From NCBI GenBank assembly GCA_963969595.1, contig OZ018413.1:4182711-4246710 (forward strand): a stretch of DNA of 64,000 nt. The letters run 5' to 3'. Position 1 is the first letter of the stretch. Each line of letters opens with the position of its first letter. The notes below the pieces were generated by a model. That model saw only the letters and a list, made by a program, of their open reading frames with translations, was not told where the DNA came from and searched no databases. This DNA is from Neckera pumila (Eukaryota > Streptophyta > Bryopsida > Hypnales > Neckeraceae). A program made the translations under genes and the position numbers. Below, piece after piece: positions 37,434 to 50,065 of this stretch.

Positions 37434-38106
37434 GCATGCTAAAAAACAAATCAATTTTGAAATTGCTAATTCAATTGGAATCTCAATGAAGTGCACTTCA
37501 ACTTCATAACAAGTGAAAATTGTGAAATCCAAAATCAAACAACAAATGGATTTTTTATATAAACTATCTACCATCCTTTGGAAGATAGTCAATTTTTTTT
37601 GCAATGGGATGAAGAATAAGCAAGAAATCATACAAGCAATTCAAGTGGTATAGATTGAATTGTCTCTACAACAGCTACAAACAATCATTTTGAGTATGCC
37701 CAATCAAATGTGAGCAAAAAATTTAGATGAAGGGTGGTAATACTAGATGATAGATAGTGTACAAAAAATATCCAAAGTATTATATGACTTTAAATTTCAC
37801 AGATACATATTTGTTATGGTGATAAAGTACTATTCTCTACCATTTCAATGCAAATTGCGGTTTGGAAATTGATTCATTTTTGAGCTTGGTACGGCTTACT
37901 GAAGTTTAGGAACTTGCTAGTAAATATTGCCAGGGAGCAAAATTTGTAATGAATTGTACCCCACTGTAAAAAATTCATGGTCACTTGCTCCGACATTTAC
38001 TATTGCAATCATTTTTGCAAATGCTTTCATTCATAGATGAAACAAGTAGTTTTCCAATCTCTTATGTTGTCGTAATTATTCACTTAGAAGCTTGCTTGCT
38101 GAATGC
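37434..38106. other. AT-rich intergenic DNA
   Basis: No gene or defined element was recognised. Confidence 0.3.
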
Positions 38107-38722
38107 TTAAATGCCTAAGGCACCAAATTTTGGTATTGACAAAATTTTGAAGTTAAATAAGATCTAACTAAGTTTCTATTTTTGGTAGATTCTATTTTTG
38201 ACAAATTCTTTTGAAGTCTAGTTTTAGCATCAAAAATTCAATTTTGAGAATGAATGATTATGATTTTTCTATTTAAGGTTTTGTGCGAGGATACCCATTG
38301 CAATCTTGACTTTCCATAGTGTTGAATGCTCTTGGAAATGAACCTCTAATACACTAGATCCTGGATTAAAAACTCACACTAGAAATTCATTAAAAAAGAT
38401 TGTAGAGTAGATTTTGAGAAGCCTAAATTGATTGGGGTTATGCATGTTAGGCCATTCAACCTCATTTTTTCTGGTGACCAATTTTTTAGATTTGACATGC
38501 AGAAAGAGAACTGAAAGATTTTCATAGGTTTAACACCCTCATAATCAAACATTCTAATCTTTCAATTCTTAAATGATATTTTTGTATTTTTTTTCCTATG
38601 TGATCTCTAGCATGTGTAGTTTGAATGAAAAAAAAAGTGACTCAACTTATCAAAATGTTGTCTTTTTGTTCAATTTAAAGCAAATTTAAAAAAGCTTAAA
38701 ATAGGCCTTGGGCATTCAGGGG
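38107..38722. mobile_element. TTAA/CCCCT-family element, second A2 copy (left end eroded)
   Basis: Follows 25628-26274 over its whole length. The left end reads GCTTAAATGCC, having lost the CCCCTA bases. The right end GGGCATTCAGGGG then TTAA (38723-38726) is kept. Confidence 0.65.
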
Positions 38723-38749
38723 TTAATTACCAATAATCTAAGGGGTGTA

Positions 38750-39240
38750 CTCTCAAAATGGGTCAAAATTGCCAAAGACTTGAGCAATTTGCTTGCTCAT
38801 TTTGTCTTGAGATTGGATAGAATGTAACCACAGGACCTTGAAGATCACATCAGTTGAGAGTGAGCAACTCAAAAAAATTTAGATTATTTGGCTGCATAAC
38901 TTAGGATATATTTAAGTTTAAAGTTTTATTTGGGTTAGTGGAAAAATAGGGCAGCACACTTAGAAGGAGCATATTTTTGTGAGAATATTTCAACATGATA
39001 GCTTTTTTGTGCTCAGTGAAAGACAAGGAAGTTGAAAATGTGCTTGTAGAATTTTTGAAGGATGATCTGACTTTCTTATGGTGGGCAAGATTTACATTAG
39101 TTGGTTGACTTTTTAATCCATGCCCAAACCGAATCCAAACGAATGAGCTGTAAACTACACTACACCACTTAACTTTGAACGTGACTTTGAAAAATTTCAC
39201 AAGGTGGAGTTTAACTTGGATTTTGATGAAACTACCACCA
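38750..39240 (-). repeat. Dispersed repeat C, copy 2
   Basis: Reverse-oriented copy of 32530-33560 without the nested MITE. It lies right beside the A2-type element. Non-coding. Confidence 0.55.
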
Positions 39241-39659
39241 TTGGATTTATATTGTAGTCTATTTTTTGAAAGTAGTTTTAGTTAAAAAAAACTTAGAATT
39301 TGAGAATAGTCAACTCAAAAAAGAGGGTATTAGGAAAAACTCCAGCCCTCCAAAAGGTTGTGAGTTTTGCACCCGCTTGGTGCAATTATGGAAAAAATGA
39401 AAATGAAAAAAAAAATTAAAATTTAAAAAAAAATTGGATGCAACTCTGTCAGTAGCTTTGACAAGTAAGGTAAAACAATCCAATACCACTTTCCACCCAA
39501 TTTCGCCATCTACAGCACCTTCTTATTTGCATTAGTGATCCACCCAGTTGCGTCACTGGCCCAACCATCACTACAATCTTAGCCTCCATTTGTCATAATG
39601 GCAATGCACTTGGAGAGGGGACACATCAGTGTGTGTTTTAGTGTGGATCCATCCATACC
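39241..39659. other. AT-rich intergenic DNA
   Basis: AT-rich stretch between repeat C and the next TTAA element. No gene or element border was recognised. Confidence 0.3.
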
Positions 39660-39663
39660 TTAA

Positions 39664-40591
39664 CCCCTAAAGTTTCATGACTATGTTCTCACCCTAAAGT
39701 CCTAAACGCTCCAAAACTGCCATTTCTAATACAACTACCAAATTTTTGGAATTTTTTTTTTGACACATGTAACCGTAGGATCTTGTAGTATGATATTATG
39801 AAAATATGTGGTAAAAATTTCAGAAAATTCCACCGTGTGGATCATAGGATATAAGCATTCAAAGTCTTAAAAACCATTTTTTCAATCCTGCAAAAAACTG
39901 GGCAGCTGCACTTTGCAAGCTCACTTTTCAATGAAAAAATGCCAAAAAAGGTGGTGCTTCTTTGAATTCGGTTTCCTAAACAAGTTGTCTATATACTTGA
40001 AAAATTTCAAATCATTTGGAATTGTACAACATATAGGAAAAAAATAGTAAGTAGAAAGAAGTAGAAAATGATTCAAAATACTAAATTGTTAAAATTTTAA
40101 TCATGAAATTTAAAAATGCCAATCCCAACAGTTGTAATGTTGTAATAATCAATTTACATCCTAGGATTTTTTTTTTTCCCAAAAATATTGAAAATTGAGT
40201 TAAATAAACAACTTTAAAGATTTTCTTTGAGTAGACAATCCATAACTGCCCGCAAACCAAAAACCTTCATAACTTTTGACTCATTGATTTAAATGGAATG
40301 ACTCAAAGCTTTTTAAGTATATGTAAATGTAGAGAACCAATTTCAAAAAATAATTCCGGAAAAAATGATTTTTTCTAATCTGCCCAAACTGCCCAGTTAC
40401 AAAAAAAAACCACATATTAGGTCACAACTTTTGACTCGTATTTCAAAATGTCATGAAACTTGGTACACATGAAGATATTCCTCGCCCCCACCTTCTATTA
40501 AAATTTCAGCCTCAAATATGGATATCTCTAGTCACACGTACCTGCCCAAAATTTCTATACGGCCAAAAAACGCATGTTGGTCCTTTAGGGG
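39664..40591. mobile_element. TTAA/CCCCT-family element, second A3 copy
   Basis: TTAA (39660-39663) then CCCCTAAAG on the left; GGTCCTTTAGGGG then TTAA (40592-40595) on the right. It is 928 bp and matches 28220-29153 throughout, including the GCTCCAAAACTGCCATTTC block. Confidence 0.8.
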
Positions 40592-40595
40592 TTAA

Positions 40596-42282
40596 GGAAG
40601 GTTGTCTTTTCTAGATTCAAGTATTACATTGGATGAATGAGAAGTTAGTTGGATGAAACAGTGCCTCAAAGCCCTCTATTCATCATCCAAAATATGAACG
40701 TCTAAGCGCTTGAGGGTTAAAGAAAACTCACAGATAGTACCCTCATTTTCAATGGTATAATAAAACCTGGCAAGATCTCAGGCCTGCAATTGAAATCCCA
40801 CTAAGTCATTGGAACAAAATCAGAGTTATTCATGTTTGCGGTATGTTCTCACAATTTGCAAGACATCAAGTCTGTCCCACAAAGTGAACTAGCAGGTAAA
40901 ATTTTTGTTGTATAGGATAAAGGGGAAAAAAAAAAAAAAATTGTGCCGTATGTTGTAGACCTGTCTTAGATAATTTGGGGTCTCTGATTGCAAATATGAA
41001 TTCAAAATTTGAATGAATGTGGAAGTTTGCTTAACCTGTTTTTACTAGCCTAAGACGAATCGTACTAATTTTCAAATATATAGTCAAATAGAGCTACTAG
41101 AATGCAACCGGTTCGAATTGATAGGATTTAAAACGGAACTTTGCATTTTCAAACTTCAATTTGAATGGGTGCTTCTTCCTAAAAGTATATAGGCAATTTT
41201 CTTTTCTTTTTGTAGCTCTCAGATGGAGCATTTAAATTTTCTCTTCATGTAATTTTAGACTTGTGAACTCCTTCATAATATTTTTAGTACATATTGTTTT
41301 TGCAAATCGGCTCTGTGTTGGAGCACTAGATTCTCTAGTTGGTTTGTGTATTCTTGTGATCAATTTGACAGAGAACAATTTGACTTGGCGCTGCAGTAGT
41401 GAATGCGTTCGTCATCAACAACTGGATTAGGAAGTACCTTGCTTATGTTTGTACAAATTGAGTTGATATTTTTGTTCCGTCGTCTTGTGTGTATATAGTT
41501 GGATTCTAGTTGTGCAGACTGGTGGGAACTGAAATTAAAGAGCTAATTCAAATTGACTGAATCAAAATTAGTTCGTAACTTACAGGTGTGTCAATGTCAA
41601 TTTGGTGAGTTTGTGAGTGGTCTTATCCTCGTCCAGCTGGAGTTCGTGTTCTGGTGATGTGAGAAATTGAATTACCAATTTGTAAATTATCAATCTCCTA
41701 ACTCGATTGGATGACTCAAAATCAATTCTACTTTAGTTGAGTTGTCCGGGTGATTGTAGTTGCAAATTCTTGGAGTATCAAAGTCACTGTATAACTTAAT
41801 GACAAAATTGTTAGTTCATTTCAAATTGACTTGGAAGTTGTAAGATGAATATTTGAATGCTGGCCGAGAGGACTAGTTTGGTGAAGAGTGGATTAAATCA
41901 AATTGATAATGAAAATATACCAACCATCTCTGATGTTGAGATTTTTATTTAATTCTCCCAGATAAATTAAGCAAGAGAACTAAGTCTGACTGATAAGTGA
42001 TTAAGAGCAACCAGATTTGATTAATGAACTATATATTGATTCATTAAAAAGCTGGAAATTGAAATTACGCTAAGTAATTGAAGGAGTGAGTAATTTTGCT
42101 AATAAATCTAAATTACGAATCAATTTGTTTATTGAGAATATTGCGTGTACTTGAATTATCTTGGTGGCGGAAGTAATCAGTGACTGATTGTGCTTATATT
42201 TTATAAATTTTCTTAGTCTTGCTGGTTGTACTAATCCTGTCGATGTTGTGTGTTAAACTGGATGCACTGTCTAGTTGTCTTG
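40596..42282. other. AT-rich intergenic DNA
   Basis: No gene recognised. Many short CAAATTGA/TCAATTTG strings occur from about 41380 to 42280, giving a low-complexity look, but no long terminal repeat could be paired. Confidence 0.3.
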
Positions 42283-42724
42283 AGGTAAAGCAGCCCATTG
42301 TGGTCAAAATTAGGAGTCTGCCATCATCCCATCACCAAAATTTTTCAATTTTTTTCCCATGTGAAGACAAGTATGAGAATTTGTGAAGGCAATTGAAATC
42401 ATAATTTTCAGACAGAGTATGAATTAGCTATGAATTTCTCAAGTCTTCAGCCCAAAGAAGTTGGCAGACTACCCCAAAACAAACTGCAAGTGTATCCATA
42501 ATGCTCACATACCTCTTTTAAAGGAGACAAGTTTTTTTTATATGTGGATGGCCATAAAAAGTCACTTCCTACAATGACTTACATTGATATTACTCAATGT
42601 TCCTAATAAGGTCACTAATTACTCCATTGAAGTTGGGTGAGATATTGATTGTGGTCAGAAAAACCACAATGGGGTCATCATGTGTCCCCTATGGGTCATT
42701 TGACCACAATGGGCTGCTTTACCT
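42283..42724. mobile_element. MITE with AGGTAAAGCAGCCC termini
   Basis: AGGTAAAGCAGCCCATTG at the left mirrors CAATGGGCTGCTTTACCT at the right. The perfect inverted repeat runs 26 bp (42283-42308 with 42699-42724). The flanks are TG and TA, so a TA duplication with one change is possible. It is 442 bp and non-coding. Confidence 0.8.
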
Positions 42725-42985
42725 TAGGTGGGAAAATTTATAAATCACATCAACTCATTGTAAGCTCTTTCTACAGACTGGATTCATCAATTTGATCTCA
42801 TGAAGCTAGTTTTCGAAACTGGTATAGTGGTGAGGACTGATAAGTTACTGGGCAAAGTAAATTGTACTTGTTTGGTATTTCTAAACAAATTAGATCATAT
42901 AAATTAAATTATTTCTCTGAGAGTGAGAGAAATATGGTAAGTTGAAGGAGTGAACCAATTAAAGATAATCAGACAATTCAACTAA

Positions 42986-43003
42986 AGGTATGTTCCCACT
43001 TGT
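42986..43003 (+). repeat. Harbinger left terminal inverted repeat
   Basis: AGGTATGTTCCCACTTGT, preceded by TAA. Its partner is at 48788-48805. Confidence 0.9.
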
Positions 43004-43925
43004 TGTTAAGCGGGAGTGTTTGTCAGGAAAGAATCAGAAAAGTTACGATGAGTTCACACCAGCGGCAGTCATTACTCCCCGAGCCTACATGGGTGGTTAT
43101 GTGGAGCCATGGAAAGAGCGGTGCTACAACAATTTAGGCTGAGTCTTATTTAAAGCACCGGCAGTATCGACGTAGTTGTCATTCCAGCGGAAATGAAGAT
43201 TTCAGGGCTGTAGGCCCGGTCTTATGTACTTGGGCTGCGGGTGGCGCATTAAAAAAGAGTCGCCAAAATTAAGAGCCGCCAGCGGCACCTGATTAAAATA
43301 GTCGTAATTCGATGCGGCTTCTACGTGAAGAAGACGTCGTCACTGTGCCTTTCCTATCGCAGAATAACTCGAATGTGTTGGATCAGCGACATTTCTGGAG
43401 CGAGCAAGGAGCACTGTCCGTGTATTGCCATAACGTGTTTTCGAATTGCACGAGCGCTTGTTGAACAAGGTAAGCAGCTGTCATCTTCTCTGTTGACCTG
43501 TACAAGGTCAGCACTTACAAAAACTTTCCGTGGTAGGAATTGCTAATCACAGTAATTCCGGATCCTGCATCATGCCAGAATGGGATTAGTTTAGAGCATT
43601 CAATGACTTCATTGACCATGGTTTTCAATAATGTCATGAGACGTTAAAGCTCCAGTTTGGACGGAAGTCTTCGGTTGTCGTCATGTCTTGGTTCCCCTTT
43701 CATGTACTATGCACTTCCTGTTCATGAAATGAACTTGTTGCCTACTGTCATTCGGGGACCACTTGTTGCATTTTTCAGAATAGGTGGAATCCTTAGTAAT
43801 TTTCTACGTGAAAGATTTGTTCATGTTTGCGATATACGTTATGAAATCAGTTTTGAGAGAATGACTTACCTTAATGCGTATGCCGCTTCCGTATCGCTGT
43901 GCAGGTACCTCGTACATCGACAAGT

Positions 43926-45845
43926 ATGGACAACTTCAGAGGGTCGCAGCGTCAAGCAACGCCTGTGCGCCCCACTGCTAGACCGGCATCTGGTAAGTTT
44001 GAAATAACTCCGCGCATCTTTGAGGTCGTCCATTCCATTCCTGTCAGAAGAGGTGCACACTCTCCCGAAAATGTCCTGTAGAACTACAGAAAACTGTCCG
44101 ATGATAGATCGATTTTTTGGTTGTCCAACTTCCAGAGATTCACCTGTACTGCTCTTTAGATTTACATTTTCCGAACTTCTGGTACGAGGTTCATAAGTGA
44201 AGCGTGTGCTGTCTTCCGCACGTCGTACTTCTCGCTTGTCATGTTTGAGAAGGCGACCTTCCATACCTTGCATGCTGAAGTTGTAGAGCAGAGTTCTGAA
44301 AAGTTTGGCGTGGTCCGTCTATGTGCGAGGTTCATCTGCAGAATGGCATGGGCTGGAAAACGATGAAATCACTGTCTTGTTTTCATGCCCTCCCAACCTC
44401 TCCACAAGTTCTGTATTCAATCCCTGCTTTGTATTTTGATGATGACACTCTGTATGTCTTTGTTGTATGTTTTGTCTTCAGCAGGTGCAAGCTCTGCGTT
44501 CAACACCGTCACCGGCATTCCTACAACAGCTTCCTCACGAGGAACAGTCCCGCAGCAGTCACCAACTTCACAACAGAGTCCACCTCCTCGTAGTGCAGCA
44601 AAGCGTGCCAGAAAAGATAGAGGACCGAATTGGTCTCCAAATGAAGTATTGGCGCTCATTGACGCGAAGAGAGATATGTACCTGCAAGAAGTGGACTCAA
44701 CTGACGGCCGAGACTTGATGACTCCAGAAAGCACGAAATGGCAACGCATTTCACAACATGTCATGGGTGCTGGATACTGTTCCTGTGTGCGTGATGGAGC
44801 CGCCTGCAAGACGAAGTGGAATCAAATTGTCCCTGATTACAAGAAAATTGCTGACTACGCTAGCCGGACGGGAAGAGATATGCTAGACTACTGGCAGCTT
44901 CCTGCTACTGTGAGAAAAGCAGAAGGACTGCCACGACAGTTTGCGAGGGAGTTCTTCCATGCCATGAACGAGTGGTTCGGCAACAGACCTCAAATCCAAC
45001 CCCCTCACGTCCGAGATTTACTGTCTCCAACGGATGCGAACTTCGAGGGCAACTTCCAAGGTGAGGACGATTTCATGGAGGAAGACGACAGCGGACATGA
45101 TCCTGAAGACATGGCCGACCTCATGCGGAATGCAAGCGCGGGCAACAACAGTGGAAGTTCCTCTCGCCAATCTCCATTCCCACAGAGTTCATCGTCTCCA
45201 CCAAGAGGCACACCTCCACCTCCTGGATTTGGAGGACCTCGATCTTCGTCTTACTCCGGACTGCCACCTGGTGTCATTCCCTACGTGATCAGCTCCTCTG
45301 AGAACACTGAAGCGGAAGCAAATCGTCGTCCTAGTAACACAGCTGTGAGGCGCAAGAATATCTCTGGGCCTTCCGTCATTGCACAAGCCACAAAGCAGAC
45401 CGGAGCAGCCATGGCAACAGAAATGAAAGGTATCGCCGACGCAAGTCTGGAGGTGGAGAAATCAAAGATGGACGTCCAGCTTTGTCTATTCATGGAACAG
45501 ATGACTTACCAGCTGGAAAGAGACCGACGCCTATACGAAAGTGCAGCAACAGCTAATGACAATGCGAGGCTTTCAATAATGAAGCAAGGTGACATGGTCA
45601 ATTGCTTGACGCAATTGACAACTGTATTAAGCAAAGGGCTCTCTCTAGGCCCTGCAGTTGGAGTACAAAGTGTTGGCAACTTCAACACTGATTGCTTCAC
45701 GGCTACAAGTCCCGTGCTACAGGACCTCCCACCTTTCGCGACCCCTGCCTACACCCCCTCTGGTCCTTCTACTGCAGGCGGAGAGGGAAACGGAAAAGAC
45801 AAAGTCACTGAAAACGACAACAAGGAGGACTATTTACAGAAGTGA
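43926..45845 (+). CDS. Harbinger Myb/SANT-like DNA-binding protein (element ORF1)
   Basis: In PIF/Harbinger elements this second gene binds the element ends and helps bring the transposase to the nucleus and DNA. Proposed exons are 43926-43992 and 44482-45845: the donor is G|GTAAGT, the acceptor CTTCAG, and phase 1 fits, giving 476 residues. An uninterrupted frame from 44385 covers the second exon alone. After a Ser/Pro/Gln-rich lead comes the trihelix-type Myb-like domain, RGPNWSPNEVLALIDAKR through CKTKWNQIVPDYKKI, with its spaced tryptophans (W..W..W). Then follow an acidic patch (EDDFMEEDDSGHDPEDMADL), a proline/serine-rich linker and a helical C-terminal region. No nonsense codon was seen. 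Confidence 0.85.
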
Positions 45846-46569
45846 AGATGAAAGAATGCTACATGGACGACTACTGCGGCAAGGTCTTCAAAACTTTGAT
45901 GGACAGCCAGGAGCTTCTTATCGGTCCCCCAGCGCTCTGCAACAACAACAGAGAAACAATTTTGAGGAATACAATTTTTTTTTTTAAATCTTCTAACTCA
46001 GTAGTATGTTTGTTCCTCCCTCGTACAATTGTACAGCCCTTGTGTTCTGTTCTATCACTACCGGCAGTAGTAGGCTCAAGAAGTAGACGCTCCTTCCCAC
46101 GGTTTCTTTGAAGCAACAAACGCTGAATACTCATTTCTGTATGTACAGCTGTATTACTCAGTAAATAACGGAGAAATCAATCTTTTCCACAACACCAGTT
46201 TCCTACGTACATTATCCAGTTCCATCGATGAGCTAAAGAAGCAGGACTGTGTACTTGTGGCCATGAAAACTGTGAACCCAAATAGAGATCCGTTCTTGAC
46301 AATGCCATGAAGGGGAAAACGAAAGGAAACGTTGCCTTCATGAGAGGCACGTTCAAAAATTTCCACGAGTTCCAAAATTGACATGGTTTGCTACTGTACG
46401 TGTTCACGGCAGACGCTGAAGCAGCGTTACAAATCCAACACTTAGTAGAACTGAGACACGGAATGAGAATTGAAGAATAGTTTCTGTCCATGAAAAGAGT
46501 GTGATTGGAATCATGAGCTCTTACGTCCAAGTAAGAAAGGAATGAGAAATGAGGTACATACCTTACTAC

Positions 46570-47982
46570 CTACACATGCGCTCGACATCGAGCCGTAAGA
46601 AACAGACCCAGGCGCTCGCGTTTGTCCAGCCCTTGTGCACTTGCTGCGTCATCCTCCAGAAAGTTCTCTGCCTGTGCAGGACGAGGAGCGTCATGCTGAA
46701 CCTCGGCCTGAAAACCTTCTTCTGCGAGAATTTCAAGAAGCTCAGCGACATCCTCATGCGATTGACGGAGGAGAATGTTGTGAAGGATGCCGCAACAGAC
46801 CACAAGATCTGGCAAAAAAGTGACATGTAAATCAGACTTCCCTTGCAACTCTCGGAAGGACTGTTTAAGAATTCCGAATGCGTTTTCGACAATACAGCGC
46901 CCTTTCTTTAGTTTCTTGTTGAATAGTCTTTGAGCGATTGATAGTTGCGGACTTTCTTGATGAGGCACCAGCAGCCACGGCAGCAGTGGGTACCCTGAGT
47001 CAGCGAGAACGGAAGGGGAGAAGCCATCCACAGAATCAGCAGCGTCAAGTAGATTGCTATGCACTGCTTGCTGGTAAAACAATGAGCGCCGCAGCATACG
47101 ACTATCATTTGTTGAACCTGGCATGCCAACATACAAATCGAGGAATCTCTTCTCGCTATCCACGATTGCTTGACAATTCATGCTATATCCTCTGCTTTTG
47201 TAGTAGAAGTAGTCAGCAGGGGAGAAGGCCGGTTTTGAAATTGAAATGTGAACACCGTCCACAGCTCCAACAATTGCTGGTAACGAACACAAGTTGCTGA
47301 ATTTCCTCTGCGTCTCACGGAGACGCTCACCAGTCGGCCAACTGATCTCATGTCGAAGGCACTCGTTTATTGCGAACACCACCTCTCGCATGCATTTGGA
47401 AACCGTACTCCTCCCAATTGCAAAGAGCTCGCTGCAAACTGTATAGTTGACTCCTTGAGTAAGTTTGAACAAAGTGCAAGCCACACGCACTAGCACAGGA
47501 ACTGCTAAGCGGTATCTTGTGTTCCTCCTTTGAATATGAGGCCGCAGGAGTGCTGTGAGAGCAAACACAGCGGGTTTAGTCATTCGAAACATTGTCACCC
47601 AACGTCTGCTGTCATATTCTTGCAAAACAAATTTGGAGAACCATGCCGTTGAGCGAGGCTTAATCCAAAAACGGAACTCATCGTGGTACTCATTCAGGGA
47701 TGTACAGAGTCTAAAATTGTCAAACGCTGCCATGATGAAGGATGACGTATTGCAGAGACTGGACTGGTCTGTTCGAGCAATAGCTCCTAGAATGTCGTCT
47801 TCTTCCTGTTCTAACGCTGCGGGGAAAATGGTAGGTGGCGTCCTTGTCACATTCAGAAGCAACTGAATGAGCCACACGACGAAAGCGACCGCCATACATG
47901 GATTCCTTAGTTCGTCCATGTCGTTCACAAGTAACTGCAGACATAGCACAGCAACGTCGTGAGTGCTGTGTAGAGCATCCAA
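46570..47982 (-). CDS. PIF/Harbinger DDE transposase (HARBI1-like)
   Basis: A single open frame of 470 residues encoding a cut-and-paste transposase of the DDE_Tnp_4 type. An N-terminal helical region includes an HTH-like segment (VCSELFAIGRSTVSKCMREV, about 182-201). The catalytic core follows: VGAVDGVHI (D242), PGSTNDSRML (D293), LADSGYPL (D328) and VENAFGILKQSF (E366). D242, D293 or D328, and E366 are the acidic triad candidates, all present. The length is normal for the family and no stop or frameshift interrupts it. It converges on the Myb-like gene with about 0.7 kb between the two ends. Confidence 0.93.
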   Translation of the reverse strand: MDALHSTHDVAVLCLQLLVNDMDELRNPCMAVAFVVWLIQLLLNVTRTPPTIFPAALEQEEDDILGAIARTDQSSLCNTSSFIMAAFDNFRLCTSLNEYHDEFRFWIKPRSTAWFSKFVLQEYDSRRWVTMFRMTKPAVFALTALLRPHIQRRNTRYRLAVPVLVRVACTLFKLTQGVNYTVCSELFAIGRSTVSKCMREVVFAINECLRHEISWPTGERLRETQRKFSNLCSLPAIVGAVDGVHISISKPAFSPADYFYYKSRGYSMNCQAIVDSEKRFLDLYVGMPGSTNDSRMLRRSLFYQQAVHSNLLDAADSVDGFSPSVLADSGYPLLPWLLVPHQESPQLSIAQRLFNKKLKKGRCIVENAFGILKQSFRELQGKSDLHVTFLPDLVVCCGILHNILLRQSHEDVAELLEILAEEGFQAEVQHDAPRPAQAENFLEDDAASAQGLDKRERLGLFLTARCRAHV

Positions 47983-48787
47983 ACTCCGGACTCAGAAAAC
48001 CACAGAAGAACAGAAGACCTGGCACGTTGCTCAACATAACAGGATGTGAACCAAAAATGGCAGCATCAGGACGGAGGCAACTCTTACAATCGACAGTGCT
48101 ACCAGCGACATTGAAAACTTCAGCATGTTGTACGTGGGCGGCACAAAGTAACTACTGCACGGTGGATGAGTACACTCTTTCTAATTGAACAGAGAAAAAG
48201 AACTGTGGAGGGTTTCAAAGTAAGAACCTCGGGTACATGTAATCGGAAGACGAACTGGTCACCGGAAGCGGATGACCCTGAATTTGCTGGAGTGTGATGC
48301 GCCCGACATTACTCACCGCTAGAACAGAAGCCAACTCCACCTTCTTGATACGCACAGTGAACTGAATGCCACTTCCCGCACCTAGCAATTTGAACTTCGG
48401 TCACTCACCACTTCTTCCGACTAATCAGCAACTTCCCAACAGACGTGCCGCCAATGCACACGACGACCTTGAACCCGTCCACAATTTCAAACGGCACTCC
48501 TAAATCGAACACCACTGCCGCAGCACAGCCGCACAACACGACGAAGAACGCGGGATTCCAGTAATTTCGATGACCCCACCATTACGCATGCCGCTGAGTG
48601 GGAACGAAAGGAAGACGCATTTTACTGCGGCAAGCAAAAACCCTAAGACCAATGACTGCGTGAACGCCCAGTAAACGCCCAGTAAACCCTAGTGCCCAGG
48701 ACCACCTAACCTCGCCTCCAGGTGTGAATCCAAAAAAGATTTCTCAAGAAACCGTCCAGAACTTTTCACCAATGCGGCTAACTACGC

Positions 48788-48805
48788 ACAGGTGGGAACA
48801 TACCT
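48788..48805 (-). repeat. Harbinger right terminal inverted repeat
   Basis: ACAGGTGGGAACATACCT, followed by the TAA duplication. Confidence 0.9.
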
Positions 48806-48808
48806 TAA

Positions 48809-50061
48809 GGCTGTTGCTGGAAGCTGAAGTACCAGTGAGTTGGCTAGATGAAGAACTGACGAATGGAAGAAAAAAATGAACAGGGAGAATCTTAACAGAC
48901 CATACTTTTGCATTAGGTAGTGACAATTTGACATAGTGAGAAATTTGATTGACCATCCTAAGTTGTAATTAGGATAGTAATTGATAATTAGAGACAATTT
49001 GCCAATTGGTAAAAAAAAAACTTTATGGTAATTAAAGAATTATTATTACTATATAATATCTTATACTATTACGTGATAGGGCATTGCATTGCATGATCAA
49101 TTTGCGGGCTTAAATAGTCAATTTGCCAAAAATCTCTCTCTCTCTACTAGGCAGGACTGTGACGTCATACATGGTCAATAGTATTATGGGACGGACTGAT
49201 TAAATTTGTGAATAAGAGTGTTTCCCTGTGTTGTTGTATATTTATTATAAATCCCCTAAAAGAAGTCAAATTCTACTAAAACTACAAAACAAAGTGACTT
49301 TAGACACGTGAACATTAGACGTATAGACCTTTTTCCCATTATAACCCCCCTATACCTTGTGGTCCTTGGGTTTTGAGAAAATAAAACCTAGATTACACTC
49401 CTCTAATGCAACTTTGAATATGTGTATCTTGCAATTTGTAAATTGATAGGCTAAAAAAATTACCAAGTGATTGCAAAAAATACTTGTATTATATTCTATC
49501 ATGTGTAACGTGATGATTTGTATTTTGGCCATAACTTTTGCTTTCTAGCTCTAAATGACTCAAAATTCATAAATAAGGTATTCAAATGCTTTGCCTAATA
49601 TTTTGGCCTATTTCAAAATGTTTTATTCACTAAAAATTATTCCCAACTTTTATTACATTTGCTAATTTGGGGGATTTTAACACTCTAAGTACTTTGAGAA
49701 TACAAAAAATGAATTTGGAGCTAAAATTTGAGAAAATGGTCTTCTAGTAGACTTGTAGCTACAATCCAAAGGAATTCTAAGAAAAAGTTAACTGTTTGTT
49801 GTGAAGTGGTTTACAAAATGAGCTTCTTCTAGGTAATTTTGCTTGCATTTCAAAACGTGTAATATATTATTTGATAAATGAATATCTCTATAGAGTTGTT
49901 AGGTCTGAATGACCAATTTTTATTTTATTTATTTAAAATTTTCCACATTTTTACAAATAAAAACATCAAAGTATCTATTTTCCTAAGACTTGGTATTCCT
50001 TTAGTTTTTGTGCTTAGAAATTTTTTCTATGCTTTTCTTTTATTGATTGCCTTCATCAGTA
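48809..50061. other. AT-rich intergenic DNA
   Basis: No gene recognised. About 49330-49860 has the look of the interior of the TTAA elements (CATAACTTTTGC, CTAAATGACTCAAA) but no ends were found. Confidence 0.3.
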
Positions 50062-50065
50062 TTAA

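Larger units (their letters stand above)
42986..48805. mobile_element. Complete PIF/Harbinger DNA transposon
   Basis: The element is 5820 bp. The left end is TAA (42983-42985) then AGGTATGTTCCCACTTGT; the right end is the inverse, ACAGGTGGGAACATACCT, then TAA (48806-48808). The inverted repeats agree at 17 of the first 18 positions. The 3-bp TAA duplication is what PIF/Harbinger elements make. It carries the two expected genes, a Myb/SANT-like protein (+) and a DDE transposase (-), in convergent orientation, both open. The intact ends and frames suggest a recent insertion. Confidence 0.93.

Noticed and set aside
41380..42280. LTR retrotransposon remnant
   Set aside because: Recurring CAAATTGA strings are low-complexity; no paired LTRs, primer site or gag-pol coding was found.
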